64,000 nucleotides of DNA, from the NCBI RefSeq assembly GCF_022965805.1, contig NC_133114.1, forward strand, positions 11,366,261 through 11,430,260, given 5' to 3'. How positions within the stretch are numbered: the stretch's first letter is position 1; every line of letters begins with the position of its first letter. This DNA comes from Primulina eburnea (Eukaryota; Streptophyta; Magnoliopsida; Lamiales; Gesneriaceae). Below the pieces are notes generated by a model. It made no database searches. It saw only the letters and a program-made list of their open reading frames with translations, and had not been told where the DNA came from. Positions 23,164-33,686 of this stretch are shown piece by piece. The position numbers were made by a program, and so were the translations under genes.

Positions 23164-24295
23164 TAGTTCTGTCCAAAAATTGCACCCTTCAAATGAAATC
23201 TTATTTCGTGTCCCGATTAATCCTTTCATAATAATATCAATTATAAATCAATAATTACAGATTACTAGGATTAACGTTCCGGGCATTACATAGATCGTCT
23301 TATTCACACCGGGATCCCTAGAGTTATAGTCGAGTCGAGTCCAGACATGGTTTGATTCGCATTGCATGTTTATATGGATGTCATTCATAATAGCATGTTT
23401 CATGTTTTAGATTGATTATATGCATGTATACATGTTTATACTGGGATTTGTTCTCACCGGAGTTTCCGGCTGTTGTTATGTCTGTATGTGTGCATAACAA
23501 CAGGTGGGGCAGGATCTGGGTCGAGACAGAGATAGATCGTGATAGCGTGGTGAATTCGGGCGCAACAGAGGACTAGTGGTTGCTACTAGCTTTGTACTAC
23601 TTGTAGATAGTAGTTTGTTTTAAACACTAGTTGTACGAATGTATAAATACAAGACTTGTATTTACATTTGATGAAATAAAGTAAAGTATATGTTGTGCTT
23701 AGTTTTATTAATAGTTGATGTAATGTTAAAAGCAAAAATTTGACCCACTTTTTATAATAAGGATCCATTTAATCCCAAAGAAATGAGTTAGAACCCGGGT
23801 CCCCACATAAAATTTAAGATTTAGAAATCATTTCCAGAATTTATTTAAGCTAGCAAGTAAGTTAATTTAAGTTAAAAAGGAGGTTTGAGGATTTATTTAA
23901 GCAACTTGAGGTGAGTAGAAAATAAATTCATTTAAGTTCCATAATTAAGGGGTTAGTTCACTAAATTAATTAAAGGATAGGTAAGGCTCTTAAGGTATTA
24001 AAATTTACTTAATAAACAACATTTCCCCTTCTTTTTATTGTAAGATTTCGGACACCCTTAGTTGCTAGAACATGCCTTGCCAACTCACCACCTTTAACCC
24101 TTTCTTTGTATTTAATTAGTAGGATAATGTGGGGGCCCGTGCTCCTGATTAATATTTAATGATCAAACAACCAGGATTTATTAATTCAAGAAGTATAATA
24201 TCATAATACCACTCGACATAACTCTGATCGAATCAATCTCGCAATACTGGCTATATAACATCCGTATATCAATAAAAAGATTCGATAACAGATCC

Positions 24296-24336
24296 TCGCG
24301 CATATGCGCGACACGAATCCGCGCATGTGCGCGAGG
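24296..24336. repeat. Module B palindromes, left cluster
   Basis: TCGCGCATATGCGCGA and CGCGCATGTGCGCGAGG, immediately left of the integrase fragment. Confidence 0.85.
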
Positions 24337-24357
24337 TAACCCGAGAGTTATGAAGGT

Positions 24358-24827
24358 ATGAAGAAAGAGATTTCTGACTTTGTGGCTAGATGTTTGACGT
24401 GCCAACAGGTTAAAGCTGATAGAATGAGATTTGGTGGTATGTTACATAATCTTGCAGTGCCACAGTGGAATTGGGAGCACATTGCTATGGATTTTGTGAC
24501 ACACCTACCTCGTTCTAATCGTGGTTGTGATGCGATTTGGGTGATTGTGGATAGATTGTCTAATTCAGCTCATTTCATTCCTTATGATCGTACTTGTACT
24601 TATAAGAAAATGGCAAAAATTTACATCGATCATGTAGTGAGATTGCATGGTGTGCCTGTAACCATAGTATCAGATCGTGATCCCATGTTTGCTTCGAAGT
24701 TTTGGGGTAGTTTGCAATCAGCATTGTGTTCAAAGTTGGCAATGAGCACTGCATATCACCCACAGACAGATGGTCAGTCAGAGAGGACCATTCAGACACT
24801 CGAGGACATGTTGCGAGCTGCCGTGAA
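24358..24827 (+). pseudogene. Integrase fragment embedded in an LTR
   Basis: About 155 codons of chromovirus integrase: CLTCQQVKADRMRFGGML (zinc-finger end), MDFVTHLPRSNRGCDAIWVI (first Asp), IVSDRDPMFASKFWGSL (second Asp), [18 protein letters not shown] (Glu). It is open without stops and then runs into a module B palindrome at AAVKDTRRD. There is no RT before and no C-terminal domain after. Conservation suggests recent capture from an active element of the 17.6-19.7 kb type. Confidence 0.88.
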
Positions 24828-24897
24828 GGATACGCGCCGAGACATTCTGTCTCGCGCATATGCGCCGAGGAGGGTCGCGCATATGCGCGAGACGTTC
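24827..24897. repeat. Module B palindromes, right cluster
   Basis: GCGCATATGCGCCGAGG and TCGCGCATATGCGCGAGA directly following the integrase fragment. Confidence 0.85.
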
Positions 24898-25674
24898 TGC
24901 ACATAGACGCAACCACCTATCCTTCACATGCATGATATATACAACAAAATCGAAAATGTAGCATTTAGAATTCAGAAAAACAAAATAGGCCAAGGAAAGT
25001 TTGCCAGAAATCCTACGCCTTTTGTGAGAAATCCTTCTATCTGATTTTGAATCCGACTTCGGTATTGAGTTCCTATCGACGTAGGCTACAACTAGACGTA
25101 AGTTTTACTACGTTTTGATATGTTTTGAAATTATGGTATTGCTAGAATCTGATATGATTCATATATGATGTTTTTGGCATGTTAGACATCGTATAATCGA
25201 AACCGGACTGAGGAACAGATACCATATGAAATTGTTATGATTTTTAGAGTTGAGTTGATTGAGAATTGATATCAGAATTGAGTGATTATCGAGTATAAGA
25301 CGTTAGCATTGATATCTGGCTGATATGGTAGTGCTGAATATATTGAAATTATGAAGTTATGCTATTGAAACAGAATTTGATTGAATTCTGATTATATCCA
25401 GTATTGATTGAGTGGTGTATTGATATCGTAGCCTCGATATTGTTATTGTCAGATTGAGTATTGACAGGCTTTGAGTTCGAGACTTTGACAGAGTCAGAAT
25501 ATTAGAAAGAAAGGTATAAATTAATGTTGAGTTGGGATTGCACAACTCGAGTGAGGTTTGACTTGAGTTTCCCTAAATCACATACTTAGTTTATTGCATT
25601 GATATTTGTGATTGATGTTTGTAGTCTATTGATTTATAGTCACTGCATGTATTGACTACTGAATCGTTTAGTCA

Positions 25675-25845
25675 TTGGCTAATTCGCCTAGTCACCGGCT
25701 GATTCGTCTGGTTATTGGCTGATTCGTCTAGTTATTGACTGATTCGTCTAAACTTTGGCTGATTCGCTTAATTACTGGCTGATTCGTCTAGTTATTGGCT
25801 GATTCGCTTAATTCTTGACTGATTCGTCAATTCTGTAGCTATTTC
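25675..25845 (+). repeat. Short tandem repeat, about 24-bp units
   Basis: Seven or so units of 'ggctgattcgtctagttatt' with small changes. It lies in the LTR-like insertion at the position where sister LTRs carry the structured block. Confidence 0.85.
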
Positions 25846-27229
25846 TCCCAGACACTGGATATATGAATTATATCGATGCCGTTTAGAGATTGATTCATTC
25901 CTATCGACTGAGATTCAATATAATTATCAATATCCAGACATCGGGATCCCTAGGTTAGAGTTGAGTCAAGTCTGAGACGCGTTGTCTGAGTCGAGTCTGA
26001 GTCTGAGTGTGATTCATTGCTTGATATTGATTTATGTTTCTGATTTGATACATGTTATGAATATTTGTTATATGCTTTGTATATGCTTTTATATGATTGC
26101 ATGTTTACATTGTTTATACTGGGATATAATTCTCACCGGAGTTATCCGACTGTTGTCTTGTTTTGTACGTGTGCATGACAACAAGTGAGGCTGGATCAAG
26201 GTCAAGAAAAGGATGAGAGAAGACAGTTAGCGTGGAGATCCGGACATAGGAGTATATCTGTTACATCACCTGAGATGTAGTGAAGAAACAGTAGTTATTA
26301 TTATTTCTTGTTGTACAGGACTTGTACTTAGATCTGATTAGTGATCTTGAAAATGAGATAAGACTTATTTCATATGCTGCGTACTCTCGTGTTTAAAAAA
26401 AAAAAATTAGACCCTATTTATTTTAATTGATTAATTATTCCGAGCAAGTGATTAAGAAGATGATTAGCGTTCGGGTCCCCACAGATAATCCCATTCATTT
26501 TTTCTAGCACCATTTAATTAATGATCAACCTTATCCTAGCCTTGTTGGACATGCAAAAATCGGCCACACTCCACCCTTGTATCCCTCCAAAAATCATTTG
26601 ATAACAAGCAAGTTCAAAATTCAAAAAGGTGGAGACTTGGTCTAGATTTTTCCCTATATTTTGCACCCATTCTCCTCACCCTCTTAACTATTTCCTTCCC
26701 CCTCCATTACTTCTAAATTAAGAGAGAATTTGAGAGAAAAAAACGTGAGCACCATAGCTAGGAAGAGAGGAGAACATCGAGAACAAGCAAGGTAGAATAG
26801 AAAGCGCTCCACCTCCTCCGCGCCGGATCGTCTCGTTCTTTCGTTTTCTTTCAAAACGAAACCAGGCATGCATATATTCTTCTTTGACTCTTCAATCAAG
26901 TACTAATATCATTTATTTTCATTACATGATCATGTTTTATTAAGCAAAAACCGAAACATGGCAAGAATTTTCAGAAAAACCACATGCAGAATTTTTCGGT
27001 TCCATGACAAGCTTCACGGCTTTCTTTCGTTTTCATGGTTTCAGGTATTGGTTCGATTCCAGGCTCCCAAGGAAACATATAGACATGTAATAGGACACAT
27101 TAGAACCATGATGGTCCATTCATTTAACCCCATGTACGCTGGAAGTCTAGAAGATGACAGCAACTTCGCCCTTGATCCATTCGAGTCTCAAAAATTGCGT
27201 TTTCGGTCCAAGGGTAAGGATCTGATCAT

Positions 27230-27640
27230 GGCTGCCCCAAAAGGCCTATAGCCATGGTTAGATCACTTCCCTAGCATGTCTAAGACGTGACTAAGTCGTC
27301 TTTTTCGTTGCTTGGTCCATGGTGAATCGGTTTTTACAATAAAACTCAAGAACAGCCCCTCCCCACTTTCAGCCCTCTCATTTGTACAACATGCATGTTT
27401 CGATTTTTGTGGAATGGTGTGGATCTTGGCTGGCCTATGGCCCTTAGCCATGGTTCATACCATACCCCTAGATGTCTAGATCGTGCCATGGTCAATCAAA
27501 TGGCCACTGGAACGATTCGAGACAGCAAAACAAGAACAATGCCCGACCCGCAGAATTTGTGCTCTCGGGTGAGTCTTTCGAGTTGTTGCTGGAATGGTGC
27601 GAATGGTGGCTGGCCTAGGGCCCTTAGCCATGGTTAAAAT
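27230..27640 (+). repeat. Internal repeat of LTR Z, about 190-bp units
   Basis: 'ggcctatggcccttagccatgg' type sequence recurs at about 27240, 27430 and 27615, each with 'gaatggtg' before and a 'gatgt' box after. The last units are diverged. Confidence 0.6.
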
Positions 27641-29026
27641 CATTCCTTGGGATGTTGGTAAGAGTCTCTGGTCGGTGGTTCAAGCCCCAAGTGGCCGGTA
27701 GCCTCGAAAACGACACAAGAAAAGCAAATGTGCAGCTGCTGTAATTTTGACAGCAAGTGTGTTGTTGTTCTTAGGAGTCGTTCTAGTTCTTGGTTGGATT
27801 GTAGCCTATGGCCTTGGACTGGACCATGCCTCATCAAGTTAGGAAGGTCATGTTTTTGACCGTTCATGATTCGGATCATTTTTGAGGTCGTACGAGAATT
27901 TACGGTGCGATGTGCCAAATTGACTCTCGAAAGAGCGTGTCATGTTTTGGCCTCCATTCACCTAGATTTCGACCCTCACAATTTTAGGGGTATTACTTCA
28001 TCATTTTAAGCATATTTTAATCATGACTATATGATGTTTCAGTGTTGGTTCGGGTTGGTTCAGAGTCATGATTAAATACGAAGTCGTTCGGTGTAATTGT
28101 CACATTTTCGAATGTTATTGCATAGTTTGGTCCCATAAATCTATTGCATATTTTTCATGGCATATGTAGGTTGCAGCGAGCTTGGGAGCGATCCAATCCA
28201 TCAGTAAAAATTATTACAGGATATTTAATTGTGTGAATTAATTATATTACGTGCAAAAATATTCATTTTTGAGATTTATGCGATATTGCTTGTGGTCACT
28301 TTACTATTATGATTAAATCCGATCCCCAGTTACCGGTCCGGTCACCAGTTATCGGTCAGTTTCAGTTGTTTCACCCAGTATACTGTGGCAGTAGTCTGAT
28401 CAGACGTAAATCCGGTCATCAGTTACCGGTTTGGTCCCCAGTATCGGTCAGCTCAGTTCAGTTCAGTTCAGGGACCACTTGCGTAGACCATAATCTCACC
28501 AGAAAATTATTACAAGCTATTTTATTACAAGGCTCCATGGAGCAAACATTTTCACTATGACTTTCAGTTCAGTTATGCACGCATTATAATCGCTCATGAT
28601 ATGTTATTTTCAAATTGTTCCTCATGACATGATATTTTTACTCCCATGAAGTTTTTACTATATTTACTCGTTATCTACGATATATGCATGTTGAGTCTTT
28701 AGACTCACTAGACTTGATTGTTGTAGGTACTGATGATGTCGGGACCGAGGGCGGGGACCAGTGAGTTAGCTTGGGTCGGCAGTAGTGGAACCCGAGGACC
28801 TCATTTTTCAGCATTTATTATTTTATGATCAAATATTTTTATCTGTCGTTGGATTAATTTTTTTTTACGGTTATTTTGCAAACATTAAATACTTCCGCTA
28901 CCATTTTGAACCTTTAACTTTATTTATAAATTTAATTATGAATGAGGCCTTTTATTTATTTAAAGAGAAAATTTTCAAATTTTTCCGCAAATTTTCAAAC
29001 ATGAATTTTTGGGCCGTTATAGGATG

Positions 29027-29280
29027 TTTCGACGGCATAATAATACAATCTCGATAACTCCGTCAGTCCCAAAATCACAGATATAATACCAGAACTCATA
29101 ATCACTATCGATATAACTCATAATTTCAACGATAATACAAATCTGATATCGCATCTCAGTCAAATCGATTCCGAAAATCATAACAATTACAGAAACAGTC
29201 TGTTCTTCAATCTGACTTCAAATATACCATGCCTATTATATCAGAAACACCACATATGATTCATATTCTGTAGAACCCGT
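29027..29280 (-). repeat. Fragment of gypsy LTR leader, reversed
   Basis: On the minus strand it matches the leader region around 30680-30830 (gattcatatgtggtgtttct, attgaagtcagattgaagaac). It is truncated by the second Z LTR at 29281. Confidence 0.6.
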
Positions 29281-29999
29281 ACTTAGACTACGTATAAGCC
29301 ATGCATAATTCTATTATTTTAAATTAAAATGATTTTATTGCATGATTATTTAAATTTAATTATTTTATGCAGTGGTTTAATTTTTATCATTTCAGTTATT
29401 TTCAGTGAGGCCGGACTAGAGTTGGAGTTTTAAGATAGAATTTAAGATTCAGAAATCATTTCCGGAATTTATTTTAGCTAGCAAGTAAGTTCATTTAAGT
29501 TAAAAAGGAGGATTTAATTTATTTACTTGAGGTGAGTAGGAAATAAGTTCACTTAAGTTCCAATAATTAAAGGATTAATTCACTAAATTAATTAAAGGAT
29601 TAGTGAGGCTTTTAAGGGTTATAAATTTAATAGTTAGAAAAGAATTCCCCTCCATTTATTTGTGAGAATTTCGGCCCCCTAGTGGATTGTGTATTGCCTT
29701 GCCAACTCATCATCTTGGACCCATTCATTGTCATTTTTTTATGATAATCTTTTTAATTATTAATCAACCTTAATTAAATTATTAGTAAGCAATATGCTAG
29801 TCTAAATTCATGGACAATCGGCCATGCAACTCCAAGAAGACTTGTTCAAACAAATTTAAAATTTGAATGAGAGGTAGACTTGGTCTTGCATTTTAATCCC
29901 TTTATTAGTGGATCATCCCCCTCACCTTTCCAACCATCATTCTCCTCTCCCTAATCTCGAAATTCAGAGTGAAATTGAGAAGAAAAAATCGTGGGTTCC

Positions 30000-30079
30000 T
30001 GTAACGCCCCAGATTTGACGACTGTCCTCACTGTACCAAGACGAGTCTTTCCAGCGTGCTTATGTCCTCACTCACACGC
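30000..30079. mobile_element. Cassandra-type LTR, first 80 bp only
   Basis: Identical to 33687-33766 and flanked on the left by GTTCC (29995-29999), the same five bases that follow 34084. It breaks off at CTCACACGC where a gypsy LTR starts. Confidence 0.8.
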
Positions 30080-32145
30080 TGTAATGCCCAAGAATTGTCG
30101 TAGAATTGATCAGACAAGATTAATGTAATGCCCAAGACTTGTAGAATTAATCAGATAAGATTATGAGATGTTACAAAGATTAAAAATGTGGATTTTTAGA
30201 AAATGCAGGACTGCACCCGCGGTCTGGGAGACACCGCACCCGCGGTGTAAGTCCAGTAGGGTAGGGATTTTGGGCGAAGCAAGACCGCACCCGCGGTCTT
30301 GCACACACCGCACCCGCGGTCAAGACACCGCACCCGCGCTCCTTGCACTACCGCACCCGCGGTCTGAGCTTTTGGAAAATTTATGAGTATCCGAAACATG
30401 AGCGCACCCGCGGTGCAGCAAGGACCGCACCCGCGGTGCGACGTGCCGTACAATGAGCTATGCCACGTTTTGTACTTTGCATGCACTATATATATACGTG
30501 TGCAGCTCGTTTTCCTTCATTTTATTCAGACTGAAATCGAAAGTGGAGAGAACTTTTACTCCGTGAGCTTCTAAGTTGATTTGTGAAGAAACCGTGTAGC
30601 AGAATTCGAATCCGACTTTAGTTCTGAACTCCTCTCGACTAGAGCTACACAAGGACGTAAGTTTTGTTACGTTTTGAGATGTTTTGAGAATACGATGTTG
30701 CTAGAATTGCATGGGATTCAGATATGGTGTTTCTACTACCGTAGACAATGTAGAATTGAAGACAGATTAAAGAACAGAATGTTTCTGTAATTGTTATGTT
30801 TTTAAGAGTTGATTTGACTGAGATTTCATATCAGAGTTGTATTGTTATTGAGAGTTTGATTAGTATTGTTATTGATTATGAAGTCTGATATTATATTTAT
30901 AATGTTTAGACTGACGAGGTATCGAGACTGTGTTGTTATGCCGTTTAAACATCAGTTGATTTAGATTGATCAGATTCAGATATGATGTCGATTAGATTGG
31001 GATATTATTGATATGACTCAGATTGTATCTTGTTCAGACATTGATCAGATTGTATACTGAATTGAGTATTGATCAGAACAGATTGTGTTTTGAATTACAC
31101 ATTGATACAGTGTAATTGATATTGTCATTTCAGATCGGATATGGACAGACTGAACTTTGAGACTTCGTCTTCCTCAGACGGGGACGACAAAGGTATAATT
31201 CATGTGATATTCGGGAAGAAACAACTCAATTGAGATCACTATTTGAGTTGCCCAATAAATCACATACTATATTCTTGTTTATATTTTATATGATTATGCT
31301 TTGTTTACTGACTGTATTCATGCATTTATGATAGGACAGTTTGGAGATCAGCCAGACTGCTAGACGTTCGGTGATATCACAGCTTAGGAGAAGATCACCT
31401 CTCCTATTGTAGATGTGGATACAGATCAGACCGAAGTCTAGGAATAAGACGTACAATCACCCCGAGTGGTAGGGTAGGTGATAGATCGTCTTATTCACCC
31501 CGGGATCCCTAGAGTTATAGATCGAGTCAAGTCTAGACATGATTTGATTAGGACTTCATGCTTATATGGATGTGGCTCCTAGATCATGGGACCCATCGTT
31601 ATTGCTTCCAGTTGTGCTAGCATGTTTTTATGATTTAGATCGTTTATATGCACGTTTATCTGATTTGAGTTACATGCTTATTTGATTTATTTCATAGATC
31701 ATGAAATATTTTGGTTTATACAGGATCACATGTTTTATGAATCAGTTTGTTTATATACATGCTTACCATGTTTTATACTGGGATTTATTCTCACCGGAGT
31801 TATCCGGCTGGTGTCTTGTTTGTATGTGTGCACGACATCAGGGGAGGCAGGATCGGGGTCACGAAGATGATCAGAGAAGACGAGTTTAGCGTGGTGATTC
31901 CGGACTTACAGTAGATTGGATTTTACTACTAGAATTTTAGTAGTGAACCTTAGATTAGAATGTTGTACATTATTGTAGTTTTTAATACTGAATTGTATTT
32001 TATATACAGACATGTATAGTATTTAGATTCCATTACCTTCCGCAGTTATATAATCTAAAAAGAAAAATTTTAGACCCTGTTTATCAGAACAGATAATTAA
32101 ATCCCAACGATGATTAAGAACTTGATTAGCGTCCGGGTCCCCACA
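30080..32145 (+). repeat. 5' LTR of gag-only gypsy element (module A)
   Basis: Starts TGTAATGCCCAAG, with the first 44 bp tandemly duplicated (30080-30123 and 30124 onward), and ends GGGTCCCCACA. Order: module A array, short TA stretch (30488), leader, structured block 31359-31505, CCGGAGTTATCCGG hairpin, the CTGGTGTC/GACATCAG pair (31808-31841), and AT-rich end. No gene lies in it. Confidence 0.85.
30210..30442. repeat. Module A palindromic array
   Basis: About eight copies of ACCGCACCCGCGGT or close variants in 230 bp, upstream of the TATA-rich stretch at 30488. Confidence 0.9.
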
Positions 32146-32150
32146 ACAGG

Positions 32151-32164
32151 TAGTATCAGAGCGA
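32151..32164 (+). promoter_or_regulatory. Primer binding site (Met-tRNA type)
   Basis: 'tagtatcagagcga' five bases after the LTR end. It has one mismatch to TGGTATCAGAGCGA seen at 46182 and 62219. Confidence 0.75.
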
Positions 32165-32596
32165 TAGGGTCCTTTAGCGATAGATCCTTTAGATTTAGAT
32201 AGTCAGAACTGATAGATTCTTTAGATTGAGATAGAAGAGAATGAGCGGGGTAGATGAATTTTCTTTCCTTGCATGTGTGTGCTAGCATGAGATTGATTTA
32301 ATGTTGATTGACATTATGTGCTGGCATGAGACTATGTGTTACTGCTTTAAGATACATGTTTACCTGATTATGTGATTGGAATTGGTATTATGTATTCTTA
32401 AGTATGAATCAGATCAGATTCATGATCAGCAGTAAGAAGATCATGATCAGAGAAAGATTGGTACAGATTTGTAGTACTAGATTACTAATGTGTTTGGTAA
32501 TCAGATGTACCGCCCAGAAGAATTCCAGAAAGAGGCAGTACTTCATATGATCAGACAGGTAGGTCAGAACCTCAGATAGACGTGTCAGAAATTCAG

Positions 32597-33455
32597 ATGG
32601 AAACACAGTTACAGAGGTTCCAGTCGTTTCAGCCGCCGGTTCTGAAGGGAAATGAGACGTCAGCAGATTGTGAGAAGTGGCTTGAGGAGACAGAAATGTT
32701 ATTTGAATTCTTAGATTTCACAGATGATTGTAGAATTAGGCTTATTGAGAACCAGTTACACGAGACTGCAAGAAGATGGTGGTTACTAACCAAAGGAGCC
32801 CTAGAACAGAATCGTTCAGTGATTTCGTGGAACATTTTCAAGGTTGAATTTTATCAAAGATTTTTCCCCGTATCATATAGAGAGGACAGAAGTGCAGAGT
32901 TCACGAACCTAAGACAAGGACAGATGAGTATTGATGAGTATTTGGCACAATTCTTCACCTTGTTACGTTTTGCTCCTCTCATGGCTAGAAATGATTATGC
33001 TATATCTATTCAGTTCATTCAGGGATTAAATCCAGAAATACGTACATTTGTGAATGTGAAGCAATCGAGTAGTTTTGCTGATACCTTGAACAGGGCCAAA
33101 AGAGCAGAAACGGTTCTGATAGGACAACAGGGAGTTTCGTATGATTTTCCAACATCAAATCCACAGCAACTGCCTTCTAGAGTTGAGATTGGCAGCAGCA
33201 GTGATAGGAAGAAAGAACCATTGAAGATTCAAAAGAAATAGTTCAAGAAGTTAGGAAGTGATTCCTCTAGTTCTAGCAGTCCTAGTCCGAGCTATACCGG
33301 AGTGTATTGCAGGACGTGTGGAGGGCGACATTCTACAGAACAATGCCAATGAGTGCTTGGTAAGTGCAATATCTGTAAGCAGACGGGACACTTTGCTAAA
33401 GTTTATCCTCAGAGACATTTTCGAAGATCTTAAAGAGCAGGGTCATAGGTGGTAA
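32597..33455 (+). pseudogene. Gag of non-autonomous gypsy element, older copy
   Basis: Retrotransposon Gag core: CEKWLEETEMLFEFLDF, LHETARRWWLL, FYQRFFPVSYREDRSAEF, LRQGQMSIDEYLAQF, FIQGLNPEIRTFV. Then a Ser-rich linker and two zinc knuckles, YCRTCGGRHSTEQC and CNICKQTGHFAKV, the second having lost its last Cys (VYPQ). TAG at 33239 and TGA near 33352 interrupt it. It would coat element RNA and form particles. No protease or RT follows. About 60% like the copy at 46720-47580 by eye. Confidence 0.85.
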
Positions 33456-33686
33456 TGACTGAAGAACACACTCAGAATTCACAACAGGTACTATTTCTTG
33501 TATGATGATATGCATAGGTATTGATATGTACTAATGCATTATTTATGAGTATCTGTGATTGAGTAGCATGGGGATATGCTATATTTGTTGGATCTGTGTA
33601 TACTGTAGTATTGATTCCTTGGTTGTTGAGGAATATGTTGATATCAGAAATTTCTGTGACATATGATATACTACGGTATACACAAC
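33456..33686 (+). other. Non-coding interior of gag-only element, truncated
   Basis: Matches 47570-47795 of the complete element closely (gagtatctgtgattgagtag, gatatcagaaatttctgtga) and stops at 33686 where the Cassandra LTR begins. It shows no protein similarity. Confidence 0.75.

Larger units (their letters stand above)
21262..23290 (-). mobile_element. Inverted solo LTR with module C, TSD TAGAT
   Basis: On the minus strand it starts TGTAATGCCCGG and ends GGTCCCCACA. It is flanked by TAGAT at 21257-21261 and 23291-23295. Length 2029 bp, no internal domain, so it is a solo LTR left by LTR-LTR recombination. It belongs to the same broad LTR group as 43977-46176 but carries module C (22950-23163) and its own tandem repeat (21809-22046). 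Confidence 0.88.
19807..23807 (+). repeat. 3' LTR (family Y), interrupted by an inverted solo LTR
   Basis: LTR Y occupies 19807-21261 and 23291-23807, about 1.97 kb net, from TGTAAGGTCC to GGGTCCCCACA. In order: module A array, (TA)n tract, leader, structured block (21135 onward), CCGG hairpin and CTGTTGTTATG/CATAACAACAG stem (23457-23503), and AT-rich end. The solo LTR at 21262-23290 splits the structured block. The flanks of the whole element (14989 and 23807) do not show a matching 5-bp duplication. Confidence 0.85.
24128..26485 (+). mobile_element. LTR-like insertion with captured integrase fragment, TSD GATAA
   Basis: A 2358-bp unit from TGTGGGGGCCC to GGGTCCCCACA, flanked by GATAA at 24123-24127 and 26486-26490. 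Its 3' half has the usual group features (CCGGAGTTATCCG hairpin at about 26137, the CTGTTGTC/GACAACA pair at 26150-26183). Its 5' half holds two module B clusters with an integrase fragment between them. No primer site or separate LTR is visible, so it looks like a solo LTR. Confidence 0.75.
23808..29026 (+). repeat. LTR Z, left copy, 5'-truncated and interrupted
   Basis: Pieces 23808-24127 and 26486-29026 align with the right Z copy (29281-29999, 34090-34848). Its first roughly 150 bp are missing at the junction with LTR Y (23807). It ends near GGGCCGTTATA. Contents: a leader near 26700-26880, internal repeats at 27230-27640, and a 'cagttaccggt' cluster (28320-28470). ORFs such as 26958-27251 and 28785-29057 have no recognisable product. 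Confidence 0.7.

Noticed and set aside
14989..23807. One ordinary chromovirus with a matching LTR pair
   Set aside because: The two LTRs do not align and have different starts and ends, and no 5-bp duplication is found.
26958..27251. ORF of 97 codons in LTR Z
   Set aside because: It sits inside a non-coding LTR, is not conserved in the second Z copy within the window, and has no domain.
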